From Streptomyces sp. NK08204 (GTDB lineage: Bacteria; Actinomycetota; Actinomycetes; Streptomycetales; Streptomycetaceae): a stretch of DNA of 64,000 nt. The notes under the pieces were generated by a model. The model ran no database searches. It was not told the DNA's origin and saw only the letters and a program-made list of their open reading frames with translations. Positions 35,333 to 44,271 of the stretch are shown one piece after another (position 1 is the first letter of the stretch; every line of letters begins with the position of its first letter). The DNA is taken from NCBI RefSeq assembly GCF_020400585.1, contig NZ_JAINVF010000005.1, forward strand, positions 248,001 through 312,000. The letters run 5' to 3'. A program made the position numbers and the translations under genes.

Positions 35333-38300
35333 ATGCCGAAGGGCGTGTTTCACGTGAAACCAATCGATCCGCGTCTTGTCCGCTATGCCGGGTCCACCCG
35401 TCTCTTTCTGGGCGCGGTCGTCGCCCTGGGGGCGGTCGGGGCCGGGCTGCTCGTCGCGCAGGCGATGCTCGTCGCCGAGGTGGTGGTCGGAGCCTTCCAG
35501 CACGGCCGATCGGCGGGTGAACTCCGCACTCCCCTGCTGCTGTTGGCGGCGGTCGCGGCCGGCCGGGCGCTGGTCTCCTGGCTCACCGAACTCGCCGCGC
35601 ACCGGGCGAGCGCGGCGGTGAAGTCCGAACTGCGCGGCCGGCTTCTCGACCGGGCGGCGGCACTCGGCCCGGGGTGGCTGAGCGGACAGCGAACGGGCTC
35701 GCTGGTCACCCTGGCCACGCGCGGGGTCGACGCCCTCGACGACTACTTCTCGCGCTATCTCCCGCAGCTGGGGCTCGCGGTGGTCGTTCCGGTCGCGGTG
35801 CTGGCCCGGATCGTCACCGAGGACTGGGTGTCGGCGGTGATCATCGTTGCCACACTGCCGCTGATCCCCCTGTTCATGATGCTGATCGGCTGGGCCACCC
35901 AGTCCCGGACGGACCGGCAGTGGCGGCTGCTGTCCCGGCTGTCCGGACACTTCCTGGACGTGGTCGCGGGGCTGCCCACGCTGAAGGTCTTCGGCCGCGC
36001 CAAGGCGCAGGCGGAGTCCATCCGCCGGATCACCGGCGAGTACCGGCGGGCCACCATGCGGACCCTGCGGATCGCCTTCCTCTCCTCCTTCGCCCTGGAG
36101 TTGCTCGCCACCCTCTCGGTAGCGCTGGTGGCCGTGACGATCGGCATGCGGCTCGTACACGGCGACATGGACCTGTACGTCGGCCTGGTCATCCTCGTGC
36201 TGGCACCCGAGGCCTATCTGCCGCTGCGGCAGGTGGGCGCACAGTTCCACGCGGCGGCCGAGGGGCTCGCCGCCGCCGAGGAGATCTTCAGCGTTCTGGA
36301 GACTCCGGTGCCGGAGTCCGGGACGGGAGCGGTGCCCTCGGGCGGGGTGGCCTTCGACGAGGTCACCGTTCGCTACCCAGGGCGCTCGGAGGACGCGGTG
36401 ACCGGGGTGTCCTTCACCGTGGAGCCCGGCGAGACCGTCGCGCTGGTCGGGCCGAGCGGGGCGGGCAAGTCGACGCTGTTGCACGCGCTTCTGGGGTTCG
36501 TGCGGCCCACTGACGGCCGGATCCGTGTCGGGGGAGCCGATCTCACCGGTCTCGACCTTGATCAGTGGCGGTCGCGGATCGCCTGGGTGCCGCAGCGTCC
36601 GCACCTGTACGCCGGCACCATCGCGGAAAACGTGCGGCTGGCCCGTCCCGATGCGGACGACGACGCCGTGCGCCGGGCGTTGCGGGACGCCGGCGCGTTG
36701 GAGTTCGTGGACGCGCTGCCCGAAGGTGCCGACACGGTCCTCGGGGAGGACGGGGCCGGTCTCTCCGCCGGTCAGCGGCAGCGGCTCGCGCTCGCGCGGG
36801 CTTTTGTCGCCGACCGGCCGGTGCTGTTGCTGGACGAGCCGACGGCCGCGCTGGACGGGGCGACGGAGGCTGACATCGTGGCGGCGGTACGGAGGCTGGC
36901 TGTGGGGCGCACGGTGCTGCTTGTGGTGCACCGGCCGGCTCTGCTGGAGGTTGCGGACCGGGTGGTGCGGCTGGAGGCCCCCAAAGGGCTTGGCCCCCTG
37001 GACCCCCGCCTTCGTCCGCCCACCACCCGACCCTGCTCACCGGAAAGTGGCCCGACAGGCGGTGCGGTGGGGAGCGGTGCGGCACTCGGCTCGGTGGGAA
37101 GCGGCTCGGCGGGCGGCTCCTCGGAGAGCGGGGCTGCCGTGCGGCGTCCGAGTGTGCTGGGGCGGGTGCGGGGCATGGCTGGGCCCCGGCGTGGGCGGCT
37201 TCTGCTGGCGCTGGTGCTGGGCAGCCTGGCGCTGGGGTGTGCTGTGGGGCTCATGGCCACCTCCGGGTGGCTCATCTCACGGGCCTCGCAACAGCCGCCA
37301 GTGCTGTACCTGATGCTGGCCGTGACGGCGACGCGGGCGTTCGGGATCGGGCGGGCCGTTTTCCGGTATGCCGAGCGGCTGGTGTCGCACGACGCCGTGC
37401 TGCGGATGCTGGCCGACACCCGGGTCGCCGTGTACCGGCGGCTGGAGCGGCTCGCGCCCGCCGGGCTGCGGACCACCCGCCGCGGGGACCTGCTCACCCG
37501 GCTGGTCGCCGACGTGGACGCACTCCAGGACTACTGGCTGCGCTGGCTGCTGCCCGCCGGAGTCGCCCTGGTCGTCTCCGCCGTCTCCGTCGGCTTCACG
37601 GCCTGGCTCCTGCCCGAGGCGGGGGCCGCGCTCGCGGCGGGCCTGCTGGCGGCCGGCGCCGGTGTACCGGTGCTCACCGCGAACGTGGCCCGACGGACCG
37701 AGCGGCGGCTCGCCCCCGCCCGCGGTGTGCTCGCGACCCGCGTGGCCGATCTGCTCACCGGCACCGCCGAGCTGACAGTCGCCGGTGCGCTGCCCGCCCG
37801 TACCGCAGCGGCACGGCAGGCCGACGGCACCCTCACCGGGATCGCCTCGCGTGCCGCCGCCGTCACCGCGCTCGGTGACGGTCTGACCGCGCTGATCTCC
37901 GGCCTGACCGTCACCGCAACCGCGCTGCTGGGCGCCCAGGCGGTGGTCGCGGGCCGGCTCGGCGGAGTGGCGATGGCCGTGGTGGTCCTGACCCCGCTGG
38001 CCGTTTTCGAGGCCGTACTCGGGCTGCCGCTCGCCGTACGCCAGCGGCAGCGGGTGCGCCGCAGCGCGGAGCGCGTGTACGAGGTCCTGGACTCCCCTGA
38101 GCCCGTACGCGAACCGGAGCGGCCCCGGCAGGCGCCTGCTGCGCCGTTCCCGGTCGTGCTCAAGGGGCTGACCGCACGGCACACCGGGCAGCACCGGGAC
38201 GCGCTCGCCGGGATCGACCTCACCCTGGAGCAGGGCTGCCGGATCGCCGTGGTCGGGCCCTCCGGCTCCGGCAAGACGACCCTCGCCCAGGTCCTGCTGC

Positions 38301-38962
38301 GGTTCCTCGATCCGCAGAGGGGCTCGTACGTCCTCGGCGGCGTGGACGCGTACACCCTCGCCGGTGACGATGTACGGCGGCTCGTCGGTCTGTGCGCCCA
38401 GGACGCGCATCTGTTCGACAGCTCGGTGCGCGAGAACCTCCTGCTGGCCAGGAAGGACGCCGACGAGGCCGATCTGCGCCGGGCCCTGGCCCGGGCCCGG
38501 CTGCTGGACTGGGTGGACGGGCTGCCCGACGGCCTGGACACGCTCGTCGGCGAGCACGGGGCGCGGCTGTCGGGCGGCCAGCGGCAGCGGCTCGCGCTGG
38601 CCCGTGCGCTGCTCGCCGACTTCCCCGTCCTGGTCCTGGACGAGCCCGCTGAGCACCTGGACCTGCCGACCGCCGACGCGCTCACCGCCGATCTGCTGGC
38701 CGCCACCGAGGGCCGTACGACGGTTCTCATCACCCATCGGCTCGCGGGGCTCGACGCCGTGGACGAGGTGATCGTGCTCGACGAGGGCCGGGTGGTGCAG
38801 CGGGGGCCGTACGCGGAACTGGCCGCGGTGGACGGACCGCTGCGGACGATGGCACGGCGGGAGGCAGAGGCCGAGAAGACGGCGAAGGCCGAGGAGAGGG
38901 CGACGCCGGACGAGGTGGCGAAGGCCGAGGAGGTGGCGTCGGCGGCCGGTGCCGCGCGCTGA
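35333..38962 (+). CDS. cydCD: CydC-CydD fusion, ABC exporter for cytochrome bd assembly
   Basis: A 1209-residue fusion of two ABC half-transporters, which in other bacteria are separate CydD and CydC. They export thiols or bind haem needed to assemble cytochrome bd. Half one: transmembrane domain, then Walker A GPSGAGKST (373-381), signature LSAGQRQR and Walker B VLLLDEPTAALD. A low-complexity linker of about 100 residues (Gly/Ser/Ala-rich) joins to half two: transmembrane domain, Walker A GPSGSGKTT (975-983), signature LSGGQRQR and VLVLDEP. The C-terminal 30 residues are a Lys/Glu/Ala repeat. The start ATG 35333 puts parS inside codons 5-10 (VFHVKP); GTGs at 35345 or 35354 are alternatives. 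Fusion is normal in Streptomyces. Confidence 0.94.
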   Translation: MPKGVFHVKPIDPRLVRYAGSTRLFLGAVVALGAVGAGLLVAQAMLVAEVVVGAFQHGRSAGELRTPLLLLAAVAAGRALVSWLTELAAHRASAAVKSELRGRLLDRAAALGPGWLSGQRTGSLVTLATRGVDALDDYFSRYLPQLGLAVVVPVAVLARIVTEDWVSAVIIVATLPLIPLFMMLIGWATQSRTDRQWRLLSRLSGHFLDVVAGLPTLKVFGRAKAQAESIRRITGEYRRATMRTLRIAFLSSFALELLATLSVALVAVTIGMRLVHGDMDLYVGLVILVLAPEAYLPLRQVGAQFHAAAEGLAAAEEIFSVLETPVPESGTGAVPSGGVAFDEVTVRYPGRSEDAVTGVSFTVEPGETVALVGPSGAGKSTLLHALLGFVRPTDGRIRVGGADLTGLDLDQWRSRIAWVPQRPHLYAGTIAENVRLARPDADDDAVRRALRDAGALEFVDALPEGADTVLGEDGAGLSAGQRQRLALARAFVADRPVLLLDEPTAALDGATEADIVAAVRRLAVGRTVLLVVHRPALLEVADRVVRLEAPKGLGPLDPRLRPPTTRPCSPESGPTGGAVGSGAALGSVGSGSAGGSSESGAAVRRPSVLGRVRGMAGPRRGRLLLALVLGSLALGCAVGLMATSGWLISRASQQPPVLYLMLAVTATRAFGIGRAVFRYAERLVSHDAVLRMLADTRVAVYRRLERLAPAGLRTTRRGDLLTRLVADVDALQDYWLRWLLPAGVALVVSAVSVGFTAWLLPEAGAALAAGLLAAGAGVPVLTANVARRTERRLAPARGVLATRVADLLTGTAELTVAGALPARTAAARQADGTLTGIASRAAAVTALGDGLTALISGLTVTATALLGAQAVVAGRLGGVAMAVVVLTPLAVFEAVLGLPLAVRQRQRVRRSAERVYEVLDSPEPVREPERPRQAPAAPFPVVLKGLTARHTGQHRDALAGIDLTLEQGCRIAVVGPSGSGKTTLAQVLLRFLDPQRGSYVLGGVDAYTLAGDDVRRLVGLCAQDAHLFDSSVRENLLLARKDADEADLRRALARARLLDWVDGLPDGLDTLVGEHGARLSGGQRQRLALARALLADFPVLVLDEPAEHLDLPTADALTADLLAATEGRTTVLITHRLAGLDAVDEVIVLDEGRVVQRGPYAELAAVDGPLRTMARREAEAEKTAKAEERATPDEVAKAEEVASAAGAAR
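35347..35360. promoter_or_regulatory. parS: parS site (exact) inside the cydCD reading frame
   Basis: GTTTCACGTGAAAC overlaps the first codons of cydCD if the ATG at 35333 is used. Confidence 0.95.
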
Positions 38963-38991
38963 ACGGGCGCGCCGCACCGGCTGGCCGGGTG

Positions 38992-39879
38992 TCAGGTACG
39001 TTCGGCGAGCATCCGCTCGATCACGACCGCCACGCCGTCCTCGTTGTTGGCGACGGTACGGCCCGACGCGGCGGCGATGACGTCCGGGTGCGCGTTGCCC
39101 ATCGCGTAGGACTGCCCGGCCCAGGTCAGCATCTCGACGTCGTTGGGCATGTCGCCGAAGGCGACGACCTCCTCCTGCGAGATGCCGCGCTCGGCGCAGC
39201 ACAGCGCGAGGGTGCTGGCCTTGGAGACGCCGGGGCCGCTGAGTTCCAGCAGGGCGCTGGGGCTGGAGCGGGTGACGTTGGCGCGGTCGCCGACGGCGAC
39301 ACGGGCCAGGGTGAGGAACGCGTCAGGGTCGAGATCGGGGTGGTAGGCGAGGATCTTGAGGACGGGCTGGTCGGCGCCCGGACCGTCGGCCGCGAGGAGT
39401 TCCTCGGCGGGCCGGAGGTTGTCGGGTGTCTCCATGTGCAGATGGGGATAGTCCGGTTCCTGATGGAAGCCGAAGGTCTGCTCGACCGCGAACACCGTGC
39501 CGGGCGCCGCCTCGCGCAGCAGCCGCGTGGCATGCAGCGCGTTCTCCCGGGCGAGTTCGCGCACCTTCACGAACCGGTGCGTGCCTGCGCCGCCGTGCAG
39601 GTCGACCACGGCGGCGCCGTTGCCGCAGATCGCCAGACCGTGGCCGTGGACGTGGTCGCTGACGACGTCCATCCAGCGGGCCGGGCGGCCGGTGACGAAG
39701 AAGACCTCGATGCCCGCCTCCTCGGCGGCGGCCAGCGCGGCGACCGTCCTCGGGGAGACCGACTTGTCGTCCCGCAGCAGAGTGCCGTCCAGATCAGTGG
39801 CGATCAGCCGTGGCGGCAGAGCCGCGGCCGGGGTCCAGGGCTGTCGAGTCGCTGAGGTCACCCGGTCATTCTCACGCAT
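38992..39879 (-). CDS. Cof-type HAD hydrolase
   Basis: A 295-residue class IIB HAD phosphatase. [12 protein letters not shown] (motif I), [12 protein letters not shown] (motif II region), a conserved Lys in [12 protein letters not shown] (motif III) and [13 protein letters not shown] (motif IV) are intact, with a large alpha/beta cap between II and III. Cof-type enzymes hydrolyse sugar phosphates or flavin/PLP phosphates. ATG 39879 or GTG 39861 are both possible starts. It converges with cydCD, 28 bp apart. A paralogue of the same type lies at 49315-50133. Confidence 0.88.
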   Translation of the reverse strand: MRENDRVTSATRQPWTPAAALPPRLIATDLDGTLLRDDKSVSPRTVAALAAAEEAGIEVFFVTGRPARWMDVVSDHVHGHGLAICGNGAAVVDLHGGAGTHRFVKVRELARENALHATRLLREAAPGTVFAVEQTFGFHQEPDYPHLHMETPDNLRPAEELLAADGPGADQPVLKILAYHPDLDPDAFLTLARVAVGDRANVTRSSPSALLELSGPGVSKASTLALCCAERGISQEEVVAFGDMPNDVEMLTWAGQSYAMGNAHPDVIAAASGRTVANNEDGVAVVIERMLAERT

Positions 39880-39974
39880 ATGCCAGCACGTCCGTGCAGG
39901 ACTTCGCACAGATGAGACACAGACGACAGGTGCGGCACGGGGCGGGTGACACACGGCTGGGGTTGCGGCGTGCG

Positions 39975-40877
39975 TCAGCCCAGCTGGGCGCGTGCCTCCG
40001 TGGCGATCCGCTCGAAGACCTTCTCGTCCGCGGCGAAGTCGGAGTCCGGAACGGGCCAGTGGATCACGATCTCGTTGAAGCCCAGATCCCGGTGGCGGCC
40101 GGCGAAGTCCACGAAGGCGTCGAGGGACTCGAGCGGTCGGCCGCGGTCCGGGGTGAAGCCGGTGAGCAGCACCTTGTCCAGTTCGGCCACGTCCCGTCCG
40201 GCTTCGGCACATGCCTCGGACAGCTTGCCGATCTGGGTGCGCAGGGCCGCCACGGACTGCTCCGGGGTGCCGTTCTCGTACAGCTTGGGGTCGCCGGTGG
40301 TCACCCACGCCTGGCCGTACCGCGCGGCGAGCTTGAGCCCGCGCGGGCCGGTGGCCGCCACAGCGAAGGGCAACCGGGGCCGCTGCACACAGCCCGGGAT
40401 GTTCCGCGCCTCGTGCGCCGAGTAGAACCGGCCCTCGTGCGTCACCGCTTCCTCGGTGAGCAGCCGGTCCAGCAGCGGCACGAACTCGGCGAACCGGTCG
40501 GCGCGCTCACGCGGGGTCCATGGCTCCTGCCCCATCGCGGTGGCGTCGAAGCCGGTGCCGCCCGCGCCGATGCCGAGGGTGATCCGGCCGCCGGAGATGT
40601 CGTCGAGGGAGATCAGCTCCTTGGCGAGGGTCACCGGGTGCCGGAAGTTCGGCGAGGTGACCAGTGTGCCGAGGCGCAGCCGGCCGGTGCTGGCGGCGGC
40701 GGCGGTCAGCGTCGGTATGGCGCCGAACCACGGGCGGTCGCGGAAGCTCCGCCAGGACAGGTGGTCGTAGGTGTACGCGGCGTGGAAGCCGAGCTGCTCG
40801 GCTCGCACCCAGGCCGAACGGCTGCCCTCGCTCCAGCGGCGGTACGGCAGGATCACGGTGCTCAGACGCGGACTCAT
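39975..40877 (-). CDS. LLM-class (F420-dependent) oxidoreductase
   Basis: A 300-residue luciferase-like TIM-barrel enzyme. [32 protein letters not shown] and [22 protein letters not shown] followed by [14 protein letters not shown] are typical of F420- or FMN-dependent members. In actinobacteria most reduce or oxidise using coenzyme F420, but the substrate is not readable. ATG 40877 (MSPRLSTVI) is preferred over a frame open from 40907. The gene stands 63 bp after the KptA gene on the same strand. Confidence 0.87.
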   Translation of the reverse strand: MSPRLSTVILPYRRWSEGSRSAWVRAEQLGFHAAYTYDHLSWRSFRDRPWFGAIPTLTAAAASTGRLRLGTLVTSPNFRHPVTLAKELISLDDISGGRITLGIGAGGTGFDATAMGQEPWTPRERADRFAEFVPLLDRLLTEEAVTHEGRFYSAHEARNIPGCVQRPRLPFAVAATGPRGLKLAARYGQAWVTTGDPKLYENGTPEQSVAALRTQIGKLSEACAEAGRDVAELDKVLLTGFTPDRGRPLESLDAFVDFAGRHRDLGFNEIVIHWPVPDSDFAADEKVFERIATEARAQLG

Positions 40878-40940
40878 GCGTTCGAGAGTACGGGCCCCTG
40901 TGACCAAGGCCGGAAGTGGCCACCGCGGGCGGCTGTCCGG

Positions 40941-41483
40941 TCAAGAAGCGAATCGCAGGTAGCGGGGCGGCACCGCCTTGGTGAGCCACACCCCGTTCGC
41001 GCTGACGCGGAACACGTGGCCGTCCCGGTGCATGGCACCGGCGTCGACGGCGAGGACGACGGGGCGACCGCGCCTGGCACCGACCCGGGTGGCGGTGTCG
41101 CGGTCCGCAGAGAGGTGGACGTCGTGCCTGTTCATCGGTCTGAGGCCCTCGGCCCGGATGGCGTCCAGGTTGCGGGCGACGGTGCCGTGGTAGAGGTACG
41201 GCGGCGGGGTCGCCGGGGGAATCCCGAGGTCGACCTCGATGCTGTGGCCCTGGCTGGCTCGGATTCTCGTGCCCTCGACGGCGAAGCGCTGCTTGTCGTT
41301 GATGGCCACCACATGGTCGAGTTCCTCGCGCGTGAACGGGAAGCCGTGCGCGGCTGCCGCGGCGATCAACGTGTCGATCTCCACCCAGCCGCCCGGGTCC
41401 AGGGTGATCCCGAGGCGCTCCGGCTGGTGGCGGAGGTGTTTCGAGAGGTACTTCGACACCTTCACGGTGCGTCTTTCGTCCAT
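40941..41483 (-). CDS. kptA: RNA 2'-phosphotransferase (Tpt1/KptA family)
   Basis: A 180-residue NAD+-dependent enzyme that removes a 2'-phosphate from RNA, the last step of tRNA splicing in eukaryotes. Bacterial homologues have no known splicing substrate. [17 protein letters not shown] is the N-terminal signature; the catalytic Arg-His-Arg-Arg set is represented by R18, H80 in ASQGHS, H99 in YHGT and the C-terminal RVSANGVW segment. [16 protein letters not shown] is typical of the RNA-binding lobe. A perfect palindrome (41523-41536) lies 40 bp upstream. Bacterial members may repair 2'-phosphates left by RNA damage; this is inference. Confidence 0.92.
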   Translation of the reverse strand: MDERRTVKVSKYLSKHLRHQPERLGITLDPGGWVEIDTLIAAAAAHGFPFTREELDHVVAINDKQRFAVEGTRIRASQGHSIEVDLGIPPATPPPYLYHGTVARNLDAIRAEGLRPMNRHDVHLSADRDTATRVGARRGRPVVLAVDAGAMHRDGHVFRVSANGVWLTKAVPPRYLRFAS

Positions 41484-41522
41484 GCCATCAGCGTGCGCGA
41501 GAGGCGCGGATTCCGCAGCTTT

Positions 41523-41536
41523 ATTCTTCGAAGAAT
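41523..41536. promoter_or_regulatory. Perfect 14-bp AT-rich palindrome upstream of kptA
   Basis: ATTCTTCGAAGAAT is a perfect palindrome 40 bp before the kptA start, in a local low-GC zone. It could be a repressor operator; no adjacent regulator is intact. Confidence 0.5.
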
Positions 41537-42109
41537 CGGTTTACGGCCAACTGTACTTGCGATCAAGGGAATTGGTGCAAGTGTGGGCAACTAGTACAGA
41601 ACGAAAAACGGTTGCTCAAGTCCCAAAAGACTGAGTCTGCTTGAGGTCAAGCAATCCAAGCTCATTGTCTGGCACCACCGTTCTGCGGCATGGGTGATGA
41701 GCTCGGCAGCGCGATCTGGCCAATCAGTCGTTCCACGCCCCTGGATCGTCTCCGCGGGGCGTGTGACAGGGCGCGTCTCATCCCGGATTTTCGCGGTTCT
41801 GCGTGTTCGCCACCGGTGCAGGTGCCGCACTGCGAACACCTCGCTGGGAAAGGTAAGTTCTGCGTCCACGCGCTGCTGCCCGAGCGGTCGCATGCGTCGT
41901 ACGAGCGAGCCTGCCGTCGTCGCGTTGGCGTCCGTGCGGAGGCCCGGTCCGTTCATACAGCAGGCGAAGACGTGCCAGGTGGTGAACTACAGCAAACGAG
42001 AGATTATTTGCTCGACCTGGTTCTTCAACTGCCCCACACCGACAGCAATCTGGACAGCAGAACGTCGGTAGCCCGTAAGTCGAAGACGGAAAACGTCCGT
42101 TGAGGAATC
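41537..42109. other. Decayed low-GC intergenic region
   Basis: About 570 bp with noticeably lower GC than the rest (stretches near 41520-41660 approach half A+T). Overlapping frames on both strands show no family signature, no ribosome binding site and no typical codon bias. Together with the adjacent MerR remnant it looks like decayed or foreign DNA. Confidence 0.55.
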
Positions 42110-42455
42110 GGAGTGAGGCGCCCGGGCCGCTTCCTCGTCCGTCCAGGGTCTCCCCCCTCCGTGGCCAGCCCGAGGACCCCGCCCAGGTCGCGCCCTCTGT
42201 CGAAGGCTCCAGGAATTCCTTGTGCGAGGCCAAGTTGTGGCCGCGGGCGAGGAGATGGTCGATCTCACGCAGCCGGGTGGCGTGGACCTCCGAGGAGAGG
42301 TTGCCACGCCCCCCGGCGCTCCAGGCGCCCCGGGAGGGAAGCAGGCCGCGGTCCTGGTGGGCGCGGATGGTGCGCGCGGTCGCGTCGGCGCCGTGGGCGA
42401 GATCGCCGATGCGGTAGGTCCGTTCGACCGATCGGTCCGGACGGACGGGCGTCAT
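42110..42455 (-). pseudogene. Frameshifted MerR-family regulator remnant
   Basis: The frame from ATG 42455 begins with a convincing MerR helix-turn-helix (TYRIGDLAHGADATARTIRA, then HQDRGLLPS) and continues to LREIDHLLARGHNLASHKEF. After this the match jumps frame: a later conserved-looking segment (GRPWTDEEAARA, about 42120-42160) is in another frame. The C-terminal part is absent, replaced by low-GC DNA. At least one frameshift and a truncation make it a pseudogene. Confidence 0.7.
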
Positions 42456-42516
42456 GGAGGGTTCCTTGGGTGGTGAACAGGCCCGTTGCTCACGCGCTCA
42501 TCTCAACACTGCTGCA

Positions 42517-44271
42517 TCACAGCCTCGGTTCGACCTTCGCAAGCCGCCGCAGCGCCCCCGGCATGAACCGCGACAGCAGGTGCGCACCCCTCGCCTCCGG
42601 GGTCACCGGAACCACCGCCTTGTTCCGGACCACCGCGTCCAGGACGGCCTCCGCCACCTTCTCCGGCGGGTAGTTGCGCATTCCGTACAGACGGGCTGAG
42701 TTCTTCTGGCGGCGGCGCTCCTCGGCCGCGTCGACGCCGGCGAAGCGGGCCGTGGAGGTGATGTTCGTGTTGACGAATCCGGGGCAGATCGCGCTCACCC
42801 CGATGTCCTGGCCGGAGAGTTCGGCCCGCAGGCACTCGGACAGCATCAGCACGGCCGCCTTGGAGGTGCAGTAGGCGGGCAGGACGCGGGAGGGCTGGTA
42901 GGCCGCCGCGGAGGCGATGTTGACGATGTGGCCTCCCTGGCCGCGCTCGGCCATCTTCGCGCCGAAGAGCCGGCAGCCGTGGACGACACCCCACAGGTTC
43001 ACGTCGAGGACCTTGCGCCAGTCGTCGGTCGTGGTGGCGAAGAAGGATCCCGACAGGCCGATGCCCGCGTTGTTGACCAGCACATCCAGCACGCCGTACT
43101 CGCGGTGGACCTTCTCGGCGAGCTTCTCCATGGCCTGCTCGTCGGCGACGTCGGCGGTCTCCGCCCAGGCCTCGGGGGCGCCCATCAGCTGGGCCAACTC
43201 GGCGGTGCGGGCGGCGCTCTGCGCGTCCCGGTCGACCGCTACCACGCGCGCGCCGGCCTCGGCGAACGCGAACGCCGTCGCCCGGCCGATACCGCTGCCC
43301 GCGCCGGTGATCAGCACCAACTGCCCGCCGAACCGCTGGACATGGCGGCCAGTGACCTTCGGCTCAGGTCGGCCTGCGTCGACGGAGGTGATGAACTCGT
43401 CGATCCAGGCAGTCAGTTGGTCAGGCCGGGTGCGCGGGACCCAGTGCTTGGCCGGAAGCGTGCGGCGGGTCAGCTGCGGCACCCACTGCCCCAGGTCGTC
43501 GTACAGGCGCTCCGAGAGGAACACGTCTCCCTGGGGCGTGATGAGCTGCACGGGCGCGTGCGCGTACGCGTCGGGACGCGGCCTGCGCAGCCGCGCCCGG
43601 ACGTTGTCCCGGTACAGCCAGGCGCCGTGCGCCGCGTCGGAGGGCAGGGAAGCGGTCGGGTAGTCGTCGCCGGGGACCTTCTCCGCCCGCTGCAGGATCT
43701 TCGGCCAGCGCCTGCCGAGCGGGCCGCGCCAGGCCAGTTCCGGCAGGGCGGGGGTGTGCAGCAGGTAGACGTACCAGGACCTGGCGCCCTGGCCGAGGAG
43801 CTGGCCCACGCGACGGGGCGTGGGACGCTTCACGCGTGCGTTGATCCAGTGCCCGAAGTGGTCCAGACAGGGTCCCGAGACGGAGGTGAAGGAGGCGATA
43901 CGGCCCTCGGTGCGGCCGACCGTGACGAACTCCCAGGACTGCACCGAGCCCCAGTCGTGCCCGACCAGGTGCACCGGCCGGTCCGGGCTGACCTCGTCCA
44001 CGACGGCCATGAAGTCGTCGGTGAGCTTGGCCAGCGTGAAGCCGCCGCGCAGCGGCTGCGGTGCCGTGGAGCGGCCGTGGCCCCGGACGTCGTAGAGCAC
44101 GACGTGGTAGCGGTCGGCCAGGCGGTTCGCCACCTCCGACCAGACCTCCTTGCTGTCCGGGTAGCCGTGCACCAGTACGACCGTCGGCTGCTCCGGGTCG
44201 CCCAGCTCGGCCACGCACAGCTCGACCCCGCCGGTCCTCACCCAGCGCTCGCGCGCATCCTTCAGTGTCAC
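42517..44271 (-). CDS. Alpha/beta-hydrolase - short-chain dehydrogenase fusion
   Basis: A 584-residue two-domain enzyme. The N-terminal part (to about 295) is an alpha/beta hydrolase of the epoxide-hydrolase/haloalkane-dehalogenase kind: oxyanion HGYPDS (35-40) and nucleophile D106 in GHDWGS. The C-terminal part (from about 310) is an SDR: TGAGSGIG (322-329), NNAG, S454 and the Y467-x3-K471 pair of YCTSK. Such fusions are found in mycobacteria and streptomycetes; substrates are unknown, and the hydrolase may act on an ester or epoxide whose product the SDR oxidises or reduces. A GTG start follows GGAGG and overlaps by 4 nt the end of the M24 gene. Confidence 0.9.
   Translation of the reverse strand: MTLKDARERWVRTGGVELCVAELGDPEQPTVVLVHGYPDSKEVWSEVANRLADRYHVVLYDVRGHGRSTAPQPLRGGFTLAKLTDDFMAVVDEVSPDRPVHLVGHDWGSVQSWEFVTVGRTEGRIASFTSVSGPCLDHFGHWINARVKRPTPRRVGQLLGQGARSWYVYLLHTPALPELAWRGPLGRRWPKILQRAEKVPGDDYPTASLPSDAAHGAWLYRDNVRARLRRPRPDAYAHAPVQLITPQGDVFLSERLYDDLGQWVPQLTRRTLPAKHWVPRTRPDQLTAWIDEFITSVDAGRPEPKVTGRHVQRFGGQLVLITGAGSGIGRATAFAFAEAGARVVAVDRDAQSAARTAELAQLMGAPEAWAETADVADEQAMEKLAEKVHREYGVLDVLVNNAGIGLSGSFFATTTDDWRKVLDVNLWGVVHGCRLFGAKMAERGQGGHIVNIASAAAYQPSRVLPAYCTSKAAVLMLSECLRAELSGQDIGVSAICPGFVNTNITSTARFAGVDAAEERRRQKNSARLYGMRNYPPEKVAEAVLDAVVRNKAVVPVTPEARGAHLLSRFMPGALRRLAKVEPRL

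Noticed and set aside
41690..42103. A 137-residue plus-strand frame in the low-GC island
   Set aside because: No recognised motif, mixed codon use and overlapping frames on both strands; likely non-coding.
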